Below are positions 30,153-39,099 of a DNA stretch of 64,000 nt, in pieces. This stretch comes from Roseobacter sp. (GTDB lineage: Bacteria; Pseudomonadota; Alphaproteobacteria; Rhodobacterales; Rhodobacteraceae). The translations under genes were made by a program, and so were the position numbers. Below the pieces are notes generated by a model. The model searched no databases, had not been told where the DNA came from, and saw only the letters and a program-made list of their open reading frames with translations. Location of the stretch: assembly GCA_015665415.1 (NCBI GenBank), contig JADFAE010000013.1:215066-279065 (forward strand), given 5' to 3'. Position 1 is the first letter of the stretch. Each line of letters starts with the position of its first letter.

Positions 30153-30335
30153 ATGAAGAAACTTGTACTCGCAGCCGCTCTGACTGCTGCTGCATCCACC
30201 GCAACTGCCGGCAACCTGGCAGAGCCAATCGTAGAGCCCGTAGTTGTTGTTGAAGAAGCAACCAGCTCTTCCAGCGGCATCCTGCTGCCCCTGCTGCTGC
30301 TCGTCCTGGTTGGCGCAGCTGTTGCAAGCAGCTAA
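30153..30335 (+). CDS. Small exported/membrane-anchored protein, 60 aa
   Basis: SD ctggaggt; MKKLVLAAALTAAASTATAGNLAEPIVEPVVVVEEATSSSSGILLPLLLLVLVGAAVASS (signal peptide plus C-terminal hydrophobic segment); strong terminator follows. Confidence 0.8.
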   Translation: MKKLVLAAALTAAASTATAGNLAEPIVEPVVVVEEATSSSSGILLPLLLLVLVGAAVASS

Positions 30336-30353
30336 TTGCTGTGGACACGAATT

Positions 30354-30387
30354 TAAAAAGGCGGTGGTTTTCCACCGCCTTTTTTAT
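30354..30387 (+). terminator. Strong intrinsic terminator
   Basis: AAAAAGGCGGTGG-tttt-CCACCGCCTTTTTT. Confidence 0.92.
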
Positions 30388-30467
30388 TGCCTGAAGGGAT
30401 CTGATCCAAGACCCGCAAACAAGGTGCAGGCTCATGGCTGGGCCTGGTCGCTACGCCGTGGTCAGGC

Positions 30468-33400
30468 TCAGCCCGTTGTGACTTCGGCCAGGATCCCATC
30501 CAGGGATGTGAGGATCATCTCAACCCCTTCGGTATCGATGGTCAGCGGAGGGCGGATTTTCAGGATATTATCCTTGGGGCCTTCGCTGCCGATCAGAATG
30601 CGATGATCTCGCATCCGGTTCTTCACGTAAGAACAGATCTGCGCCGCCTCAGAGCCATCCGCATGGATCAGCTCCAACCCCAGAAACAGCCCCATGCCGC
30701 GCAGATCGCCAACGCAGGCGTATTTGGCTTCCAGGTCTTTCAGCCCGGCGATCAGATCAGCGCCCATTTGGCGGGCATTCTCCTGCAGCCCCTCGTCGTC
30801 GACGATATCCAGCACTTCCTTGCCCATGCGGCAGGACAGGGTAGAGCCGCCAAAGGTGGAGAAAAACTCTGGCCCTTTGGCAAAGCTGTCAGCGATCGCA
30901 CGGGTGGTAACCAGAACGCCAATTGGGTGACCGTTGCCGATGGGTTTGCCCATGACCACGATATCCGGGCTGGCGCCCTGATGTTCAAAGCCAAAGTAAT
31001 ACTCGCCCAGACGCCCCAATCCGGTCTGCACCTCATCGGCGATGCAGATCCCACCGGCGGCGCGGATCTTTTCATAGACCGCAGGTAGATAGCCCTGCGG
31101 AGGGATGATCTGCCCACCAACGGAGGGAAAGGTCTCGGCGATGAAGCCGGCGATGCCGTGTCCGCGCGCTTGCAGGGCTGCGATGGCTGGGTCGACCAGA
31201 TCAGCAAATCGCTGCGCCCGGTCGGGATCATTGCGCCGATAGCTGCCGCGATAGTCATCCGCCACTTCAACCAGCTCTACCCAGTCAGAGGGGCCAACAC
31301 CGCCTTTGGCGTTGAACTTATAGGCGGAGACATCAATCGCTCCGGTGGTATTGCCATGATAGCCGTGATCTGGCGTCACCATGCCTTTGGCCCCGGTATG
31401 GGCGCGGGCTAGGCGCAGGGCCAGCTCATTGGCTTCGGTGCCGGAGTTCACAAAGAAACAGACCTCCAGATGATCCGGCATTTTCGACAACACCTTGTCG
31501 GCAAAGGCGGTTTGGGCTGGGTGCAGGTAGCGGGTATTGGAGTTCATCCGTTTCAGCTGGTCCGCCGCCACCGCCTGCAGGCGCGGATGGGCATGGCCCA
31601 CGTGCGGTACGTTGTTATAGGCGTCCAGATAGGGGCGGCCCCATTCGTCAAACAGATGATGCTTCCAGCCGCGCAGCAGCATCACCGGATCGGTGTAGGT
31701 CAGGCTGAGATTGCCGCCAAAGTGATCCTTGCGACCCTGGCGGATTTCTTCCTTGTTGGTGGGGGTATAGCGGCATTTCTCATCGGGCAGGTTCAGCAAG
31801 GCAGCCGGGTTGGGGCAGATGGCGCGCCACATATACATCTCGTCCGGGTCGCCAACGCCGGGCCAGTCGGTCTCGATGCCCTGGGTTGTCAGGGCCAATT
31901 GGAAATGCACATGCGGGGCCCACCCCCCGTTCATGCTCGCATCCCCCAAGCGGCAGAATTCGGCCCCTTTTTCGATGTGGTCACCAGGTTTCAAACGGTT
32001 GCAGCACTCAGGGTCGAGATGGCCATAAAGCGTGTAAAAGGGATCTCCTGCCGGCGTCACGTGGCGCAGGATGATCACTCCGCCGTAGTCGAGATGCCCG
32101 GTGCGGTTCTCGACCACAAAGACCTCGCCCGCCAGTGGCGCAAACATCGGGGTGAACTCTGGGGCAAAGGCATCCACCGCCAGATGCACTGTGCGCCGGT
32201 TGCTGGCCTTGTAGGGGCCTTTGCGAAAGGCGGGTTCGGCATAGATCAGCCGGGGCTCGTGGTAATACCCCAGCCAGATCCGGCCCTCGTTTTCGAATTC
32301 TTCACCGACGCGGGCGGCCTCCGCTAGGGGCATGTGGAACGGGTTCTGCGGCCAGGTGGAGTTTTCAACCGAGAGCGAGCCCATCGGAGCATCACCCAGG
32401 TCGCTTCCCATCAGCGGGGCAAAATTGCCGCGCTCGGCTGCCAGCCAGTCCATCACACGGTCAGCGCCATCGACCACCGGCAGATCGCAGGCGGCGCGCA
32501 GCCGGGCCGAGAGCAATCCGGGATGGATCTCCACGCCTTCCAGAAAACGCCAGGCCGGGGCCTGCGAGATGGTCACATAGGGATCATCGGGGTTTTCCAG
32601 GGCCATCAGGGTGGAGTTGACCACGCTGACCGCCAGCCGTGCGCGCAGCAGCGGGTAGACCAGATCGACCTCTTGTGGGGTCAGCGGATAGGCGCCGTGA
32701 TAGCCCGCGACCAGGGCGGCCAGCGCGCCCTCAGGGTCGGAGTGATCCAGCACGATATAGGCGGCAGCAATGGCCAGGTCGCAAATGCGCGGCGCTGCAC
32801 ACATATCGCCCAGATCAATCAGGCCCGAGACACGGCGGGGCTCGGTCAGCTCTCCCGCCACCATGATGTTGTAGTCATTGGCATCATTATGGATCGCCTG
32901 TTTCGGCAGAGCCTGCAGAACAGGCTCTAACTTGGCGAATTCAGTGTCGATTTGCCGTATGAGACTCTGCCGGACGGGATCAGTGATCGAGTCGAGTTCA
33001 GAGCCGATCCAACCCGCTTGCATCAGATCCCATTTGAAATCACGGGTCAGCCCCGGGTGTTGGAAGTCCGCCAGGGCCTTGCCAGCGCCGCCCAGCACTG
33101 CACCAACTTCATGGATCAGCTGCAGCGTCTTTGGAGCACATTCAGCGTAGCATCTACCGGGCAGGCACTCGAGCATCCAGCACAGTCGCTCAGAGCCTGT
33201 TTCGTCGGCAATAGAGAGCATTGCAGAGCCTGCAGAGGTGGCAATCACCCTTGGGCAGGGCAAGTCCGGTGCGGTCTCTGCGATGTGTTGGAAGGCCTGA
33301 ACCTGCATCTCGACCAGGTCAGCCTCGCAGCCGGGGCGCATGGCCTTGAGGATATAGGCGGTGCCATCTGCAGCTTTGGCGCGAAAGTTCAGATCATATT

Positions 33401-33476
33401 CGCCGTCCAGGCGGTGCAGATCTGCGGTGATGCCCCAATGGGTTTTCAGGGCATCCGCCCAATGCTGTAGGTTCAT
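30468..33476 (-). CDS. Three-domain fusion: APH-type kinase + M23/LytM-like domain + class III aminotransferase
   Basis: Kinase HNDANDYN...GLIDLGD; M23 ligand-like HLAVD...HVHF; aminotransferase DHGYHGNTTGAIDVSAYKF, IADEVQTGLGRLG, GKPIGNGHP. Confidence 0.92.
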   Translation of the reverse strand: MNLQHWADALKTHWGITADLHRLDGEYDLNFRAKAADGTAYILKAMRPGCEADLVEMQVQAFQHIAETAPDLPCPRVIATSAGSAMLSIADETGSERLCWMLECLPGRCYAECAPKTLQLIHEVGAVLGGAGKALADFQHPGLTRDFKWDLMQAGWIGSELDSITDPVRQSLIRQIDTEFAKLEPVLQALPKQAIHNDANDYNIMVAGELTEPRRVSGLIDLGDMCAAPRICDLAIAAAYIVLDHSDPEGALAALVAGYHGAYPLTPQEVDLVYPLLRARLAVSVVNSTLMALENPDDPYVTISQAPAWRFLEGVEIHPGLLSARLRAACDLPVVDGADRVMDWLAAERGNFAPLMGSDLGDAPMGSLSVENSTWPQNPFHMPLAEAARVGEEFENEGRIWLGYYHEPRLIYAEPAFRKGPYKASNRRTVHLAVDAFAPEFTPMFAPLAGEVFVVENRTGHLDYGGVIILRHVTPAGDPFYTLYGHLDPECCNRLKPGDHIEKGAEFCRLGDASMNGGWAPHVHFQLALTTQGIETDWPGVGDPDEMYMWRAICPNPAALLNLPDEKCRYTPTNKEEIRQGRKDHFGGNLSLTYTDPVMLLRGWKHHLFDEWGRPYLDAYNNVPHVGHAHPRLQAVAADQLKRMNSNTRYLHPAQTAFADKVLSKMPDHLEVCFFVNSGTEANELALRLARAHTGAKGMVTPDHGYHGNTTGAIDVSAYKFNAKGGVGPSDWVELVEVADDYRGSYRRNDPDRAQRFADLVDPAIAALQARGHGIAGFIAETFPSVGGQIIPPQGYLPAVYEKIRAAGGICIADEVQTGLGRLGEYYFGFEHQGASPDIVVMGKPIGNGHPIGVLVTTRAIADSFAKGPEFFSTFGGSTLSCRMGKEVLDIVDDEGLQENARQMGADLIAGLKDLEAKYACVGDLRGMGLFLGLELIHADGSEAAQICSYVKNRMRDHRILIGSEGPKDNILKIRPPLTIDTEGVEMILTSLDGILAEVTTG

Positions 33477-33546
33477 TGCAATCGTCTCCCCGTCTGCCAA
33501 AATCGGCAGTCCAATATTGGATCCTATTTGGACCGGGGAGGGGAGA

Positions 33547-34593
33547 TTAGTCCAGCCAGCCTTTGAGATTATTCTCGATCACTCCCGCAAGCGCGGCAAT
33601 GTGATCCTCATCATCGTTGAGGCAGGGAATATAGAGGAAACCCTCGCCGCCAGCCTCCTCAAAGCTTTCTTTGATCTCTTCGTTGATCTCTTCCAGGGTT
33701 TCGATGCAATCGGCGGAAAAGGCCGGGGCCATCACCGCGATGTTCTTTTTGCCCTCGCGGGCGAGGGTGGCGACGTGATCGACGGTATAGGGTTTCAGCC
33801 ATTCTTCGGGGCCAAAGACCGATTGGAAGGTGGTGGTGATCTGGGTGTCATCCCAGCCCAGACGTTCGCGCAGCAGGCGCGTGGTTTTCTGACACTGGCA
33901 GTGATAGGGATCGCCCTGCATCAAGTAGCGCTTGGGCATGCCGTGATAAGAGACCACCAAAATGTCGGGGCGTTTTTCGGCTTGTGCATAGGCCTCTTCC
34001 ACCGATCGGGCCAGGGCTTCGATATAGGCGGGTTGGTCGAAATAGGGCTCAATGGTGCGGGCGGCTGGTTGCCAGGTCTCTTTCATCAGGGCGCGGAAGA
34101 ACTGGTCGTTTGCGGTGCCCGAGGTGGCGCCGGCATATTGCGGGTAAAGCGGCACAAACAGGATCTTTTGGCAGCCGGCCTCAACCATGGCGCGGACCTT
34201 GGATTCGGTTGAGGGATTGCCATAGCGCATGCAGAAATCCACCATGACCTGATCGCCGTAGCGCTGGGCCATGACCTGCGCCATCTTGGTGGTCTGGTCT
34301 TTGGTGATGGTCATCAGCGGGCTTTCGCCCTTGTCGTGATTCCAGATCGATTTATAGGCGGAACCAGAAGAAAAGGGACGCTTGGTCAGGATGATCAGCT
34401 GCAGCAGGGGCTGCCATTTCCACGCCGGGTAGTCGATCACCCGCTTATCCGACAGGAATTCACTCAGGTAGCGGCGCATCGGCCAATAGCTATAGTCATC
34501 CGGCGTGCCGAGGTTGGCCAAGAGAATGCCGACTTTCTCGGCCTTGATCTTTGGGTGATCCGCAGGCGCATGGGCGGGGCGGGTGGCGGTCAT
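33547..34593 (-). CDS. hemH: Ferrochelatase
   Basis: GILLANLGTPDDYSYWPMRRYLSEFLSDKRVID...VSYHGMPKRYLMQGDPYHCQCQKT...APAFSADCIETLEEI. Confidence 0.95.
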   Translation of the reverse strand: MTATRPAHAPADHPKIKAEKVGILLANLGTPDDYSYWPMRRYLSEFLSDKRVIDYPAWKWQPLLQLIILTKRPFSSGSAYKSIWNHDKGESPLMTITKDQTTKMAQVMAQRYGDQVMVDFCMRYGNPSTESKVRAMVEAGCQKILFVPLYPQYAGATSGTANDQFFRALMKETWQPAARTIEPYFDQPAYIEALARSVEEAYAQAEKRPDILVVSYHGMPKRYLMQGDPYHCQCQKTTRLLRERLGWDDTQITTTFQSVFGPEEWLKPYTVDHVATLAREGKKNIAVMAPAFSADCIETLEEINEEIKESFEEAGGEGFLYIPCLNDDEDHIAALAGVIENNLKGWLD

Positions 34594-34729
34594 GGAAGAA
34601 TCCAGCATGAAAGAGGCGGTCCTGTATCTGCGGCGAAATCTTAGGTTTGGAAGTAGTGGCGAAAGCACGATTTCACCAGAAGATAAGCTGTTACGGTGGC
34701 AAAGACCAATTGGATCACATTGGCACAGG

Positions 34730-34746
34730 GATAGGGTCACCCTATC
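34730..34746. promoter_or_regulatory. Perfect palindrome upstream of hemH / downstream of methyltransferase
   Basis: GATAGGG-TCA-CCCTATC. Confidence 0.4.
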
Positions 34747-34762
34747 GCCCTGCTGGCGATTT

Positions 34763-35593
34763 CTAGTCCGGCAGTTTGGTTTCCGGCACTTTCAGGGCTT
34801 CGGCCAGGCGGGTCTTGGCGGAACCCGGTCGCAGCGGCTGGGGCTGGCTGTCGGAGGGCGACCATCCCGTAAGGCAGACCAGCTCGAATGTGGCGGGCAA
34901 TTTGCCATTGGGCAGTTCAAAATGCTGGCGATAGATCGCTTCGGTCTGGGCAAACAGGGCGCGCGGGCTGGGATGGCGCATGCGCTGGGTCATGGCGTTG
35001 CCTTCGCCCATGGCGCGCAGCTCTTGCATCAGGTGCAGGCTGTCGCGGTACTGCGCCGTCAAGGGCACCACATCGGCCACCGGCAGGGCAAGGCCCGCCC
35101 GCTGTAACAGCCCGCCCAGATCGCGGATCTCGCCCATGGGTGCAATCCGGGGTGACAAGCCGCCCGAGACTGCGGCTTCGGCTTCGGCCAGGGCGCTGCG
35201 CAACTCATGCAGGGTGCGCCCGCCCAGGGTGATGGCCAGTAGCAAACCGTCCTCTGACAGGGCGCGGCGGCATTGGATCAACTGGCCCACCGGATCATTG
35301 GCCCAATGCAGGGCCATGGCATGCACCACCAGATCATGAGAGCCGGGCGTCAGATCCAGCAGTGTGTCATCGGGCACAATGCGGGCATCTGGAAAGGAAT
35401 CTTGCCAAATATTAGCAAAAGGAGACACGATCGCCGGCTTTGTAAAGGTTCTGTTAACCAGTGTTAAGCGATCCTCAACCTCGTCCCGTGCCAGTTCGTG
35501 AAGGAACAATGCCTCAGGCTGGTGGCGGGCGCGATGGATCGCCAATGCCTGGCGGTCAAACAGTTCTGGCTGTGATTTGGGTGCTTGTGTCAT
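34763..35593 (-). CDS. SAM-dependent methyltransferase (BioC/NDUFAF5-like)
   Basis: 276 aa; DRQALAIHRARHQPEALFLHELARDEVEDRL..., LVVHAMALHWANDPVGQLIQCRRAL. Confidence 0.82.
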   Translation of the reverse strand: MTQAPKSQPELFDRQALAIHRARHQPEALFLHELARDEVEDRLTLVNRTFTKPAIVSPFANIWQDSFPDARIVPDDTLLDLTPGSHDLVVHAMALHWANDPVGQLIQCRRALSEDGLLLAITLGGRTLHELRSALAEAEAAVSGGLSPRIAPMGEIRDLGGLLQRAGLALPVADVVPLTAQYRDSLHLMQELRAMGEGNAMTQRMRHPSPRALFAQTEAIYRQHFELPNGKLPATFELVCLTGWSPSDSQPQPLRPGSAKTRLAEALKVPETKLPD

Positions 35594-35606
35594 GGGGGCT
35601 ATTTAG

Positions 35607-36335
35607 ATGTTGCGAGCGCAGTTTCAAACCGCTGTTTCACTGGTTTATCCGCCCAAATGCCTGGGCTGCGACGAATTGGTGGAGCAGGACTTTGGCCTTT
35701 GCGGCTCTTGCTGGGGGGAGGCGCATTTCATCAGCGGCACCACCTGCGAGGGCTGTGGGCTGCCATTGCCGGGGGATTCGGATGGATATCGAATAGAATG
35801 CGATGAATGCATGTCGATGCCACGCCCCTGGACCCAGGGCAGAGCTGCCCTTTTGTATAAGGACAAGGCGCGCAATCTGGTGATGGCGCTGAAACATGGC
35901 GATCGCACCGATCTGGCAGCGCCAGCCGCCTCCTGGATCGAACGGGCTTCGGGACCGCTGCTGCGGGATAATCCACTGGTCTGCCCGGTGCCGCTGCATT
36001 GGTCGCGGCTCTTGCGACGTCGCTATAATCAATCGGCCCTGTTGGCGGAAAACCTGTCGCGTCAGGCGCGGCTGGATTACTGGCCGGATATGCTGAAACG
36101 GGTCAAGGTGACCCCCAGCCTGGAGGGCAAGACCCGGGCGCAGCGTTTTGCGGCTCTGCGCCGTGCCATCGTGGCACATCCGCGCCATCGTGCGCTGATG
36201 CAGGGGCGGGTGGTGCTGTTGGTGGATGATGTGATGACCTCGGGTGCGACGCTGACCGCCTGCGCCGACGCCTGCCTTGAAGCTGGCGCTGCCGAGGTGC
36301 GGGTTGCGGTCCTGGCGCGGGTCACACGGGCGTGA
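35607..36335 (+). CDS. ComF family phosphoribosyltransferase-like protein
   Basis: N-terminal Cys-rich CLGCDELVEQDFGLCGSCW and PRTase motif VLLVDDVMTSGATL. Confidence 0.9.
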   Translation: MLRAQFQTAVSLVYPPKCLGCDELVEQDFGLCGSCWGEAHFISGTTCEGCGLPLPGDSDGYRIECDECMSMPRPWTQGRAALLYKDKARNLVMALKHGDRTDLAAPAASWIERASGPLLRDNPLVCPVPLHWSRLLRRRYNQSALLAENLSRQARLDYWPDMLKRVKVTPSLEGKTRAQRFAALRRAIVAHPRHRALMQGRVVLLVDDVMTSGATLTACADACLEAGAAEVRVAVLARVTRA

Positions 36336-36418
36336 TGGGCGGGCGTTTCCACTGGCAATGATTGCAATGCGTCCCCATATGGCGCAGAACCTTCGCAACC
36401 AGATCAATGGAGACCTCT

Positions 36419-36676
36419 ATGAAATCGGTCGAAATCTATACGTCGCCGCTATGCGGTTTTTGCCACGCGGCCAAACGCCTGCTGAATCAGAAGGGCGTGG
36501 AATTTTCCGAGGTCGATGTTTTGGCCAATCCCGGACGCAAGCCGGAAATGATCCAGCGCGCCAATGGTGGCTATACCGTGCCGCAGATCTTTATCGGTGA
36601 AACCCATGTTGGCGGCTGCGATGACCTATTTGCACTGGAGCAGGCTGGTAAACTGGATCCGTTGCTTGCCGCCTGA
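36419..36676 (+). CDS. grxC: Glutaredoxin 3
   Basis: VEIYTSPLCGFCHAAKRLL; GGYTVPQIFIGETHVGGCDDL. Confidence 0.93.
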   Translation: MKSVEIYTSPLCGFCHAAKRLLNQKGVEFSEVDVLANPGRKPEMIQRANGGYTVPQIFIGETHVGGCDDLFALEQAGKLDPLLAA

Positions 36677-36706
36677 GGCAAAATATCAATTCAAAGAGAG
36701 ACCCCG

Positions 36707-37537
36707 ATGCGCGCGGCCTTGTTGCAGATCACCTCGAGCGATTCCCCAACCGAAAACCTGGAGACGATCCAGGGCATGATCGCCGAGGCGGTGGCCAATG
36801 GCGCTGGCTTTGTGCTGACACCCGAGGTGAGCAACTGCGTCTCCCTTAGTCGTGCGCATCAGCAAGAGGTGCTGCAACACGAGGAAGACGACTCCAGTCT
36901 GCGCGCACTCTGTGCGAGCGCGGCAGAACATGGCATTTGGCTGTCGCTGGGCTCATTTGGGGTCAAGACGCATGACGATGACGGAAGGTTTGTCAATCGT
37001 CAGTTCCTGATCTCGCCGCAGGGTGAGATCACTGCGCGCTACGACAAGATCCACATGTTTGATGTGGAGGTGACCCCGGAAGAGACCTTTCGCGAATCCG
37101 ACGGCTACCGCCCGGGAACGCGGGCGGTGCTGGCAGAGACTCCGTTTGGTGCCCTGGGTCTGACCATCTGCTATGATCTGCGCTTTGGCCATTTGCACCG
37201 GGCCCTGGCCCAGGCCGGGGCGGAGATCCTGATCGCACCTGCGGCCTTTTCTCCGGTGACGGGTGCGGCACATTGGCATGCTTTGCTGCAGGCCCGCGCC
37301 ATCGAAACCGGCTGTTATGTGCTGGCCGCGGCCCAGACCGGCCGCCACAAAACCAGCCGGGGGGCGGTGCGCAAGACCTATGGGCATTCACTGATCGTGG
37401 CCCCCTGGGGGGAAATCCTGTCCGATGCCGGAGAGGCACCGGGCATAAGTTACGTTGATCTTGATAGGAAAAAAGTGGCAGAAGCGCGCAGGCGTGTGCC
37501 TTCCCTGACCCATGACCGAGAGTTTGACGGACCCTGA
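36707..37537 (+). CDS. Carbon-nitrogen hydrolase (nitrilase/Nit1-like)
   Basis: 276 aa; GLTICYDLRFGHLHRALAQAGAEILIAPAAF, E and K catalytic context. Confidence 0.9.
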   Translation: MRAALLQITSSDSPTENLETIQGMIAEAVANGAGFVLTPEVSNCVSLSRAHQQEVLQHEEDDSSLRALCASAAEHGIWLSLGSFGVKTHDDDGRFVNRQFLISPQGEITARYDKIHMFDVEVTPEETFRESDGYRPGTRAVLAETPFGALGLTICYDLRFGHLHRALAQAGAEILIAPAAFSPVTGAAHWHALLQARAIETGCYVLAAAQTGRHKTSRGAVRKTYGHSLIVAPWGEILSDAGEAPGISYVDLDRKKVAEARRRVPSLTHDREFDGP

Positions 37538-37977
37538 TGGAAGATTCCAATTCCCTGGCAATTTCGCTGTTCAGCGAGATTTTGATGGCAGATCAGCTGG
37601 CGCGCACGCGTCTGGGCAAAGCCCTGCCCAAAGGGATGGAATTGTCGCATTTTTCCGTGCTCAACCACCTGACCCGCACGGGTGTTGAGCGCTCGCCGGC
37701 GCAATTGGCCAAGGCCTTTCACGTGACCCGTGGGGCGATGACCAATACGCTGAGCAAATTGGAAGTGGCTGGCTATATTCATATTCGCCCGGATTGGGAT
37801 GATGCACGACGCAAAATGGTGGCCATCAGCCCGGCGGGCCGCCAGGCGCGGGATGCAGCGCTTGCCAGTATCGTGCCGCTGATTTCCGAGGTGGTGAATG
37901 AGCTGGGCGGGGACCGGGTGCGGGCTGCCCTGCCGATCCTGCGCGAGCTGCGGGTGAAACTGGAAACCACCGCTTGA
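37537..37977 (+). CDS. MarR family transcriptional regulator
   Basis: wHTH: SHFSVLNHLTRTG...LAKAFHVTRGAMTNTLSKLEVAGYIHIRPDWDDARRKMVAIS; 1-nt overlap (TGATGG) with preceding gene. Confidence 0.88.
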   Translation: MEDSNSLAISLFSEILMADQLARTRLGKALPKGMELSHFSVLNHLTRTGVERSPAQLAKAFHVTRGAMTNTLSKLEVAGYIHIRPDWDDARRKMVAISPAGRQARDAALASIVPLISEVVNELGGDRVRAALPILRELRVKLETTA

Positions 37978-38029
37978 AAACTGAGATTCAGGCCTGTTTC
38001 TGGCCTGTGTTTTGGCAAAGACTCGCGCT

Positions 38030-38195
38030 GAAAATTCGAAAGGGGGTGCTCGTTCCAGCACCCCCTTTCCCCATTTGAACCTTCTGTCGTATGTGAGTGG
38101 TGGCAGAACCAAAGCCAGGCTTTGGCGCAGGTTTCAAATGGGGTCGTCCTGAACGGTGTGCGGGGACCGAGGGGACGAAAGGAAAAGTTTAGTAC
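38030..38195 (-). ncRNA. Candidate structured small RNA (strand tentative)
   Basis: Perfect 11-bp closing stem CCCCATTTGAA/TTCAAATGGGG (38069-38079/38133-38143) enclosing two hairpins, a flanking TCGTCC/GGACGA hairpin, and a 12-bp terminator-like hairpin at 38039-38068. Minus-strand promoter-like TTGGTA-N17-TAGATT at 38230..38202. Confidence 0.5.
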
Positions 38196-38302
38196 AAAAT
38201 GAATCTATCCCTTTCGAGCCCCGTTACCAATATGGCAAAAGGTTGCCTACCTATCCTAAAGTCTAGGTGTTCCCGGCGTGGACCGCCGGGTCGCAGCAGG
38301 TT

Positions 38303-39049
38303 TTATGAAGGTTTTACGCTAGCGGTGACATAGTTCACCGACAGATCCCGATCCGAGATCGACCAGTTCCAGCTCAGCGGGTTGAAAACAAAGCCCTTAC
38401 GATCAACGGGAGTCAGCCCGGCCTTGCCCAGCAACTCAAACAGTTCGTCAGGGGTGATGAATTTGTGCCATTCATGGGTGCCGCGTGGCAGCCAGCGCAT
38501 TACAACCTCAGCGCCAAAAATCGCCATGGCATAGCTTTTGGGATTGCGGTTGATGGTTGAGCAGATCTCCAGCCCACCGGGTTTGAGCAGGTCTTTGGTG
38601 GCGGTCAAATAGGTGAGCGGGTCGGCGACATGTTCGACCACTTCCATATTGAGCACCACGTCGAACTGTTCCCCCGCTGCGGCCATATCCTCAGCCGTGG
38701 TATGGCGATAGTCGATCTGCAGACCAGTCTGTTCGGCATGCAGGCGCGCCACCGGTAGATTGCCGGCCGCGGCATCGGCGCCGGTCACCTCCGCCCCCAG
38801 CCGCGCCATGGGTTCACACAACAGACCGCCGCCGCAGCCGATATCCAACAGCCGCAGCCCCTCAAAGGGCTTGGGCTGGGTAAGGTCGCGGTCAAATTCG
38901 GCGGCAATCTGACTGGTGATATAATCCAGACGACAGGGGTTGAGCATATGCAACGGTTTGAACTTGCCGTTGGGGTCCCACCACTCTGCTGCCATTGCTT
39001 CGAATTTTGCGATTTCCGCCGGGTCGACTGTGGATTGAGGCGCTTGCAT
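38303..39049 (-). CDS. ubiG: Ubiquinone biosynthesis O-methyltransferase
   Basis: [48 protein letters not shown]; start at 39049 preferred (SD-like ggagacagga); the ORF extends to 39088. Confidence 0.93.
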   Translation of the reverse strand: MQAPQSTVDPAEIAKFEAMAAEWWDPNGKFKPLHMLNPCRLDYITSQIAAEFDRDLTQPKPFEGLRLLDIGCGGGLLCEPMARLGAEVTGADAAAGNLPVARLHAEQTGLQIDYRHTTAEDMAAAGEQFDVVLNMEVVEHVADPLTYLTATKDLLKPGGLEICSTINRNPKSYAMAIFGAEVVMRWLPRGTHEWHKFITPDELFELLGKAGLTPVDRKGFVFNPLSWNWSISDRDLSVNYVTASVKPS

Positions 39050-39099
39050 TCCTGTCTCCGTGTGTTCTTGTGTAGGCTCAGGTTTCATCTAGGTCAGTA

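Noticed and set aside
35449-35469. CtrA-like site TTAACACTGGTTAAC (minus strand)
   Set aside because: Half-site spacing is 6 rather than the canonical 7, and it lies inside the methyltransferase CDS; no support.
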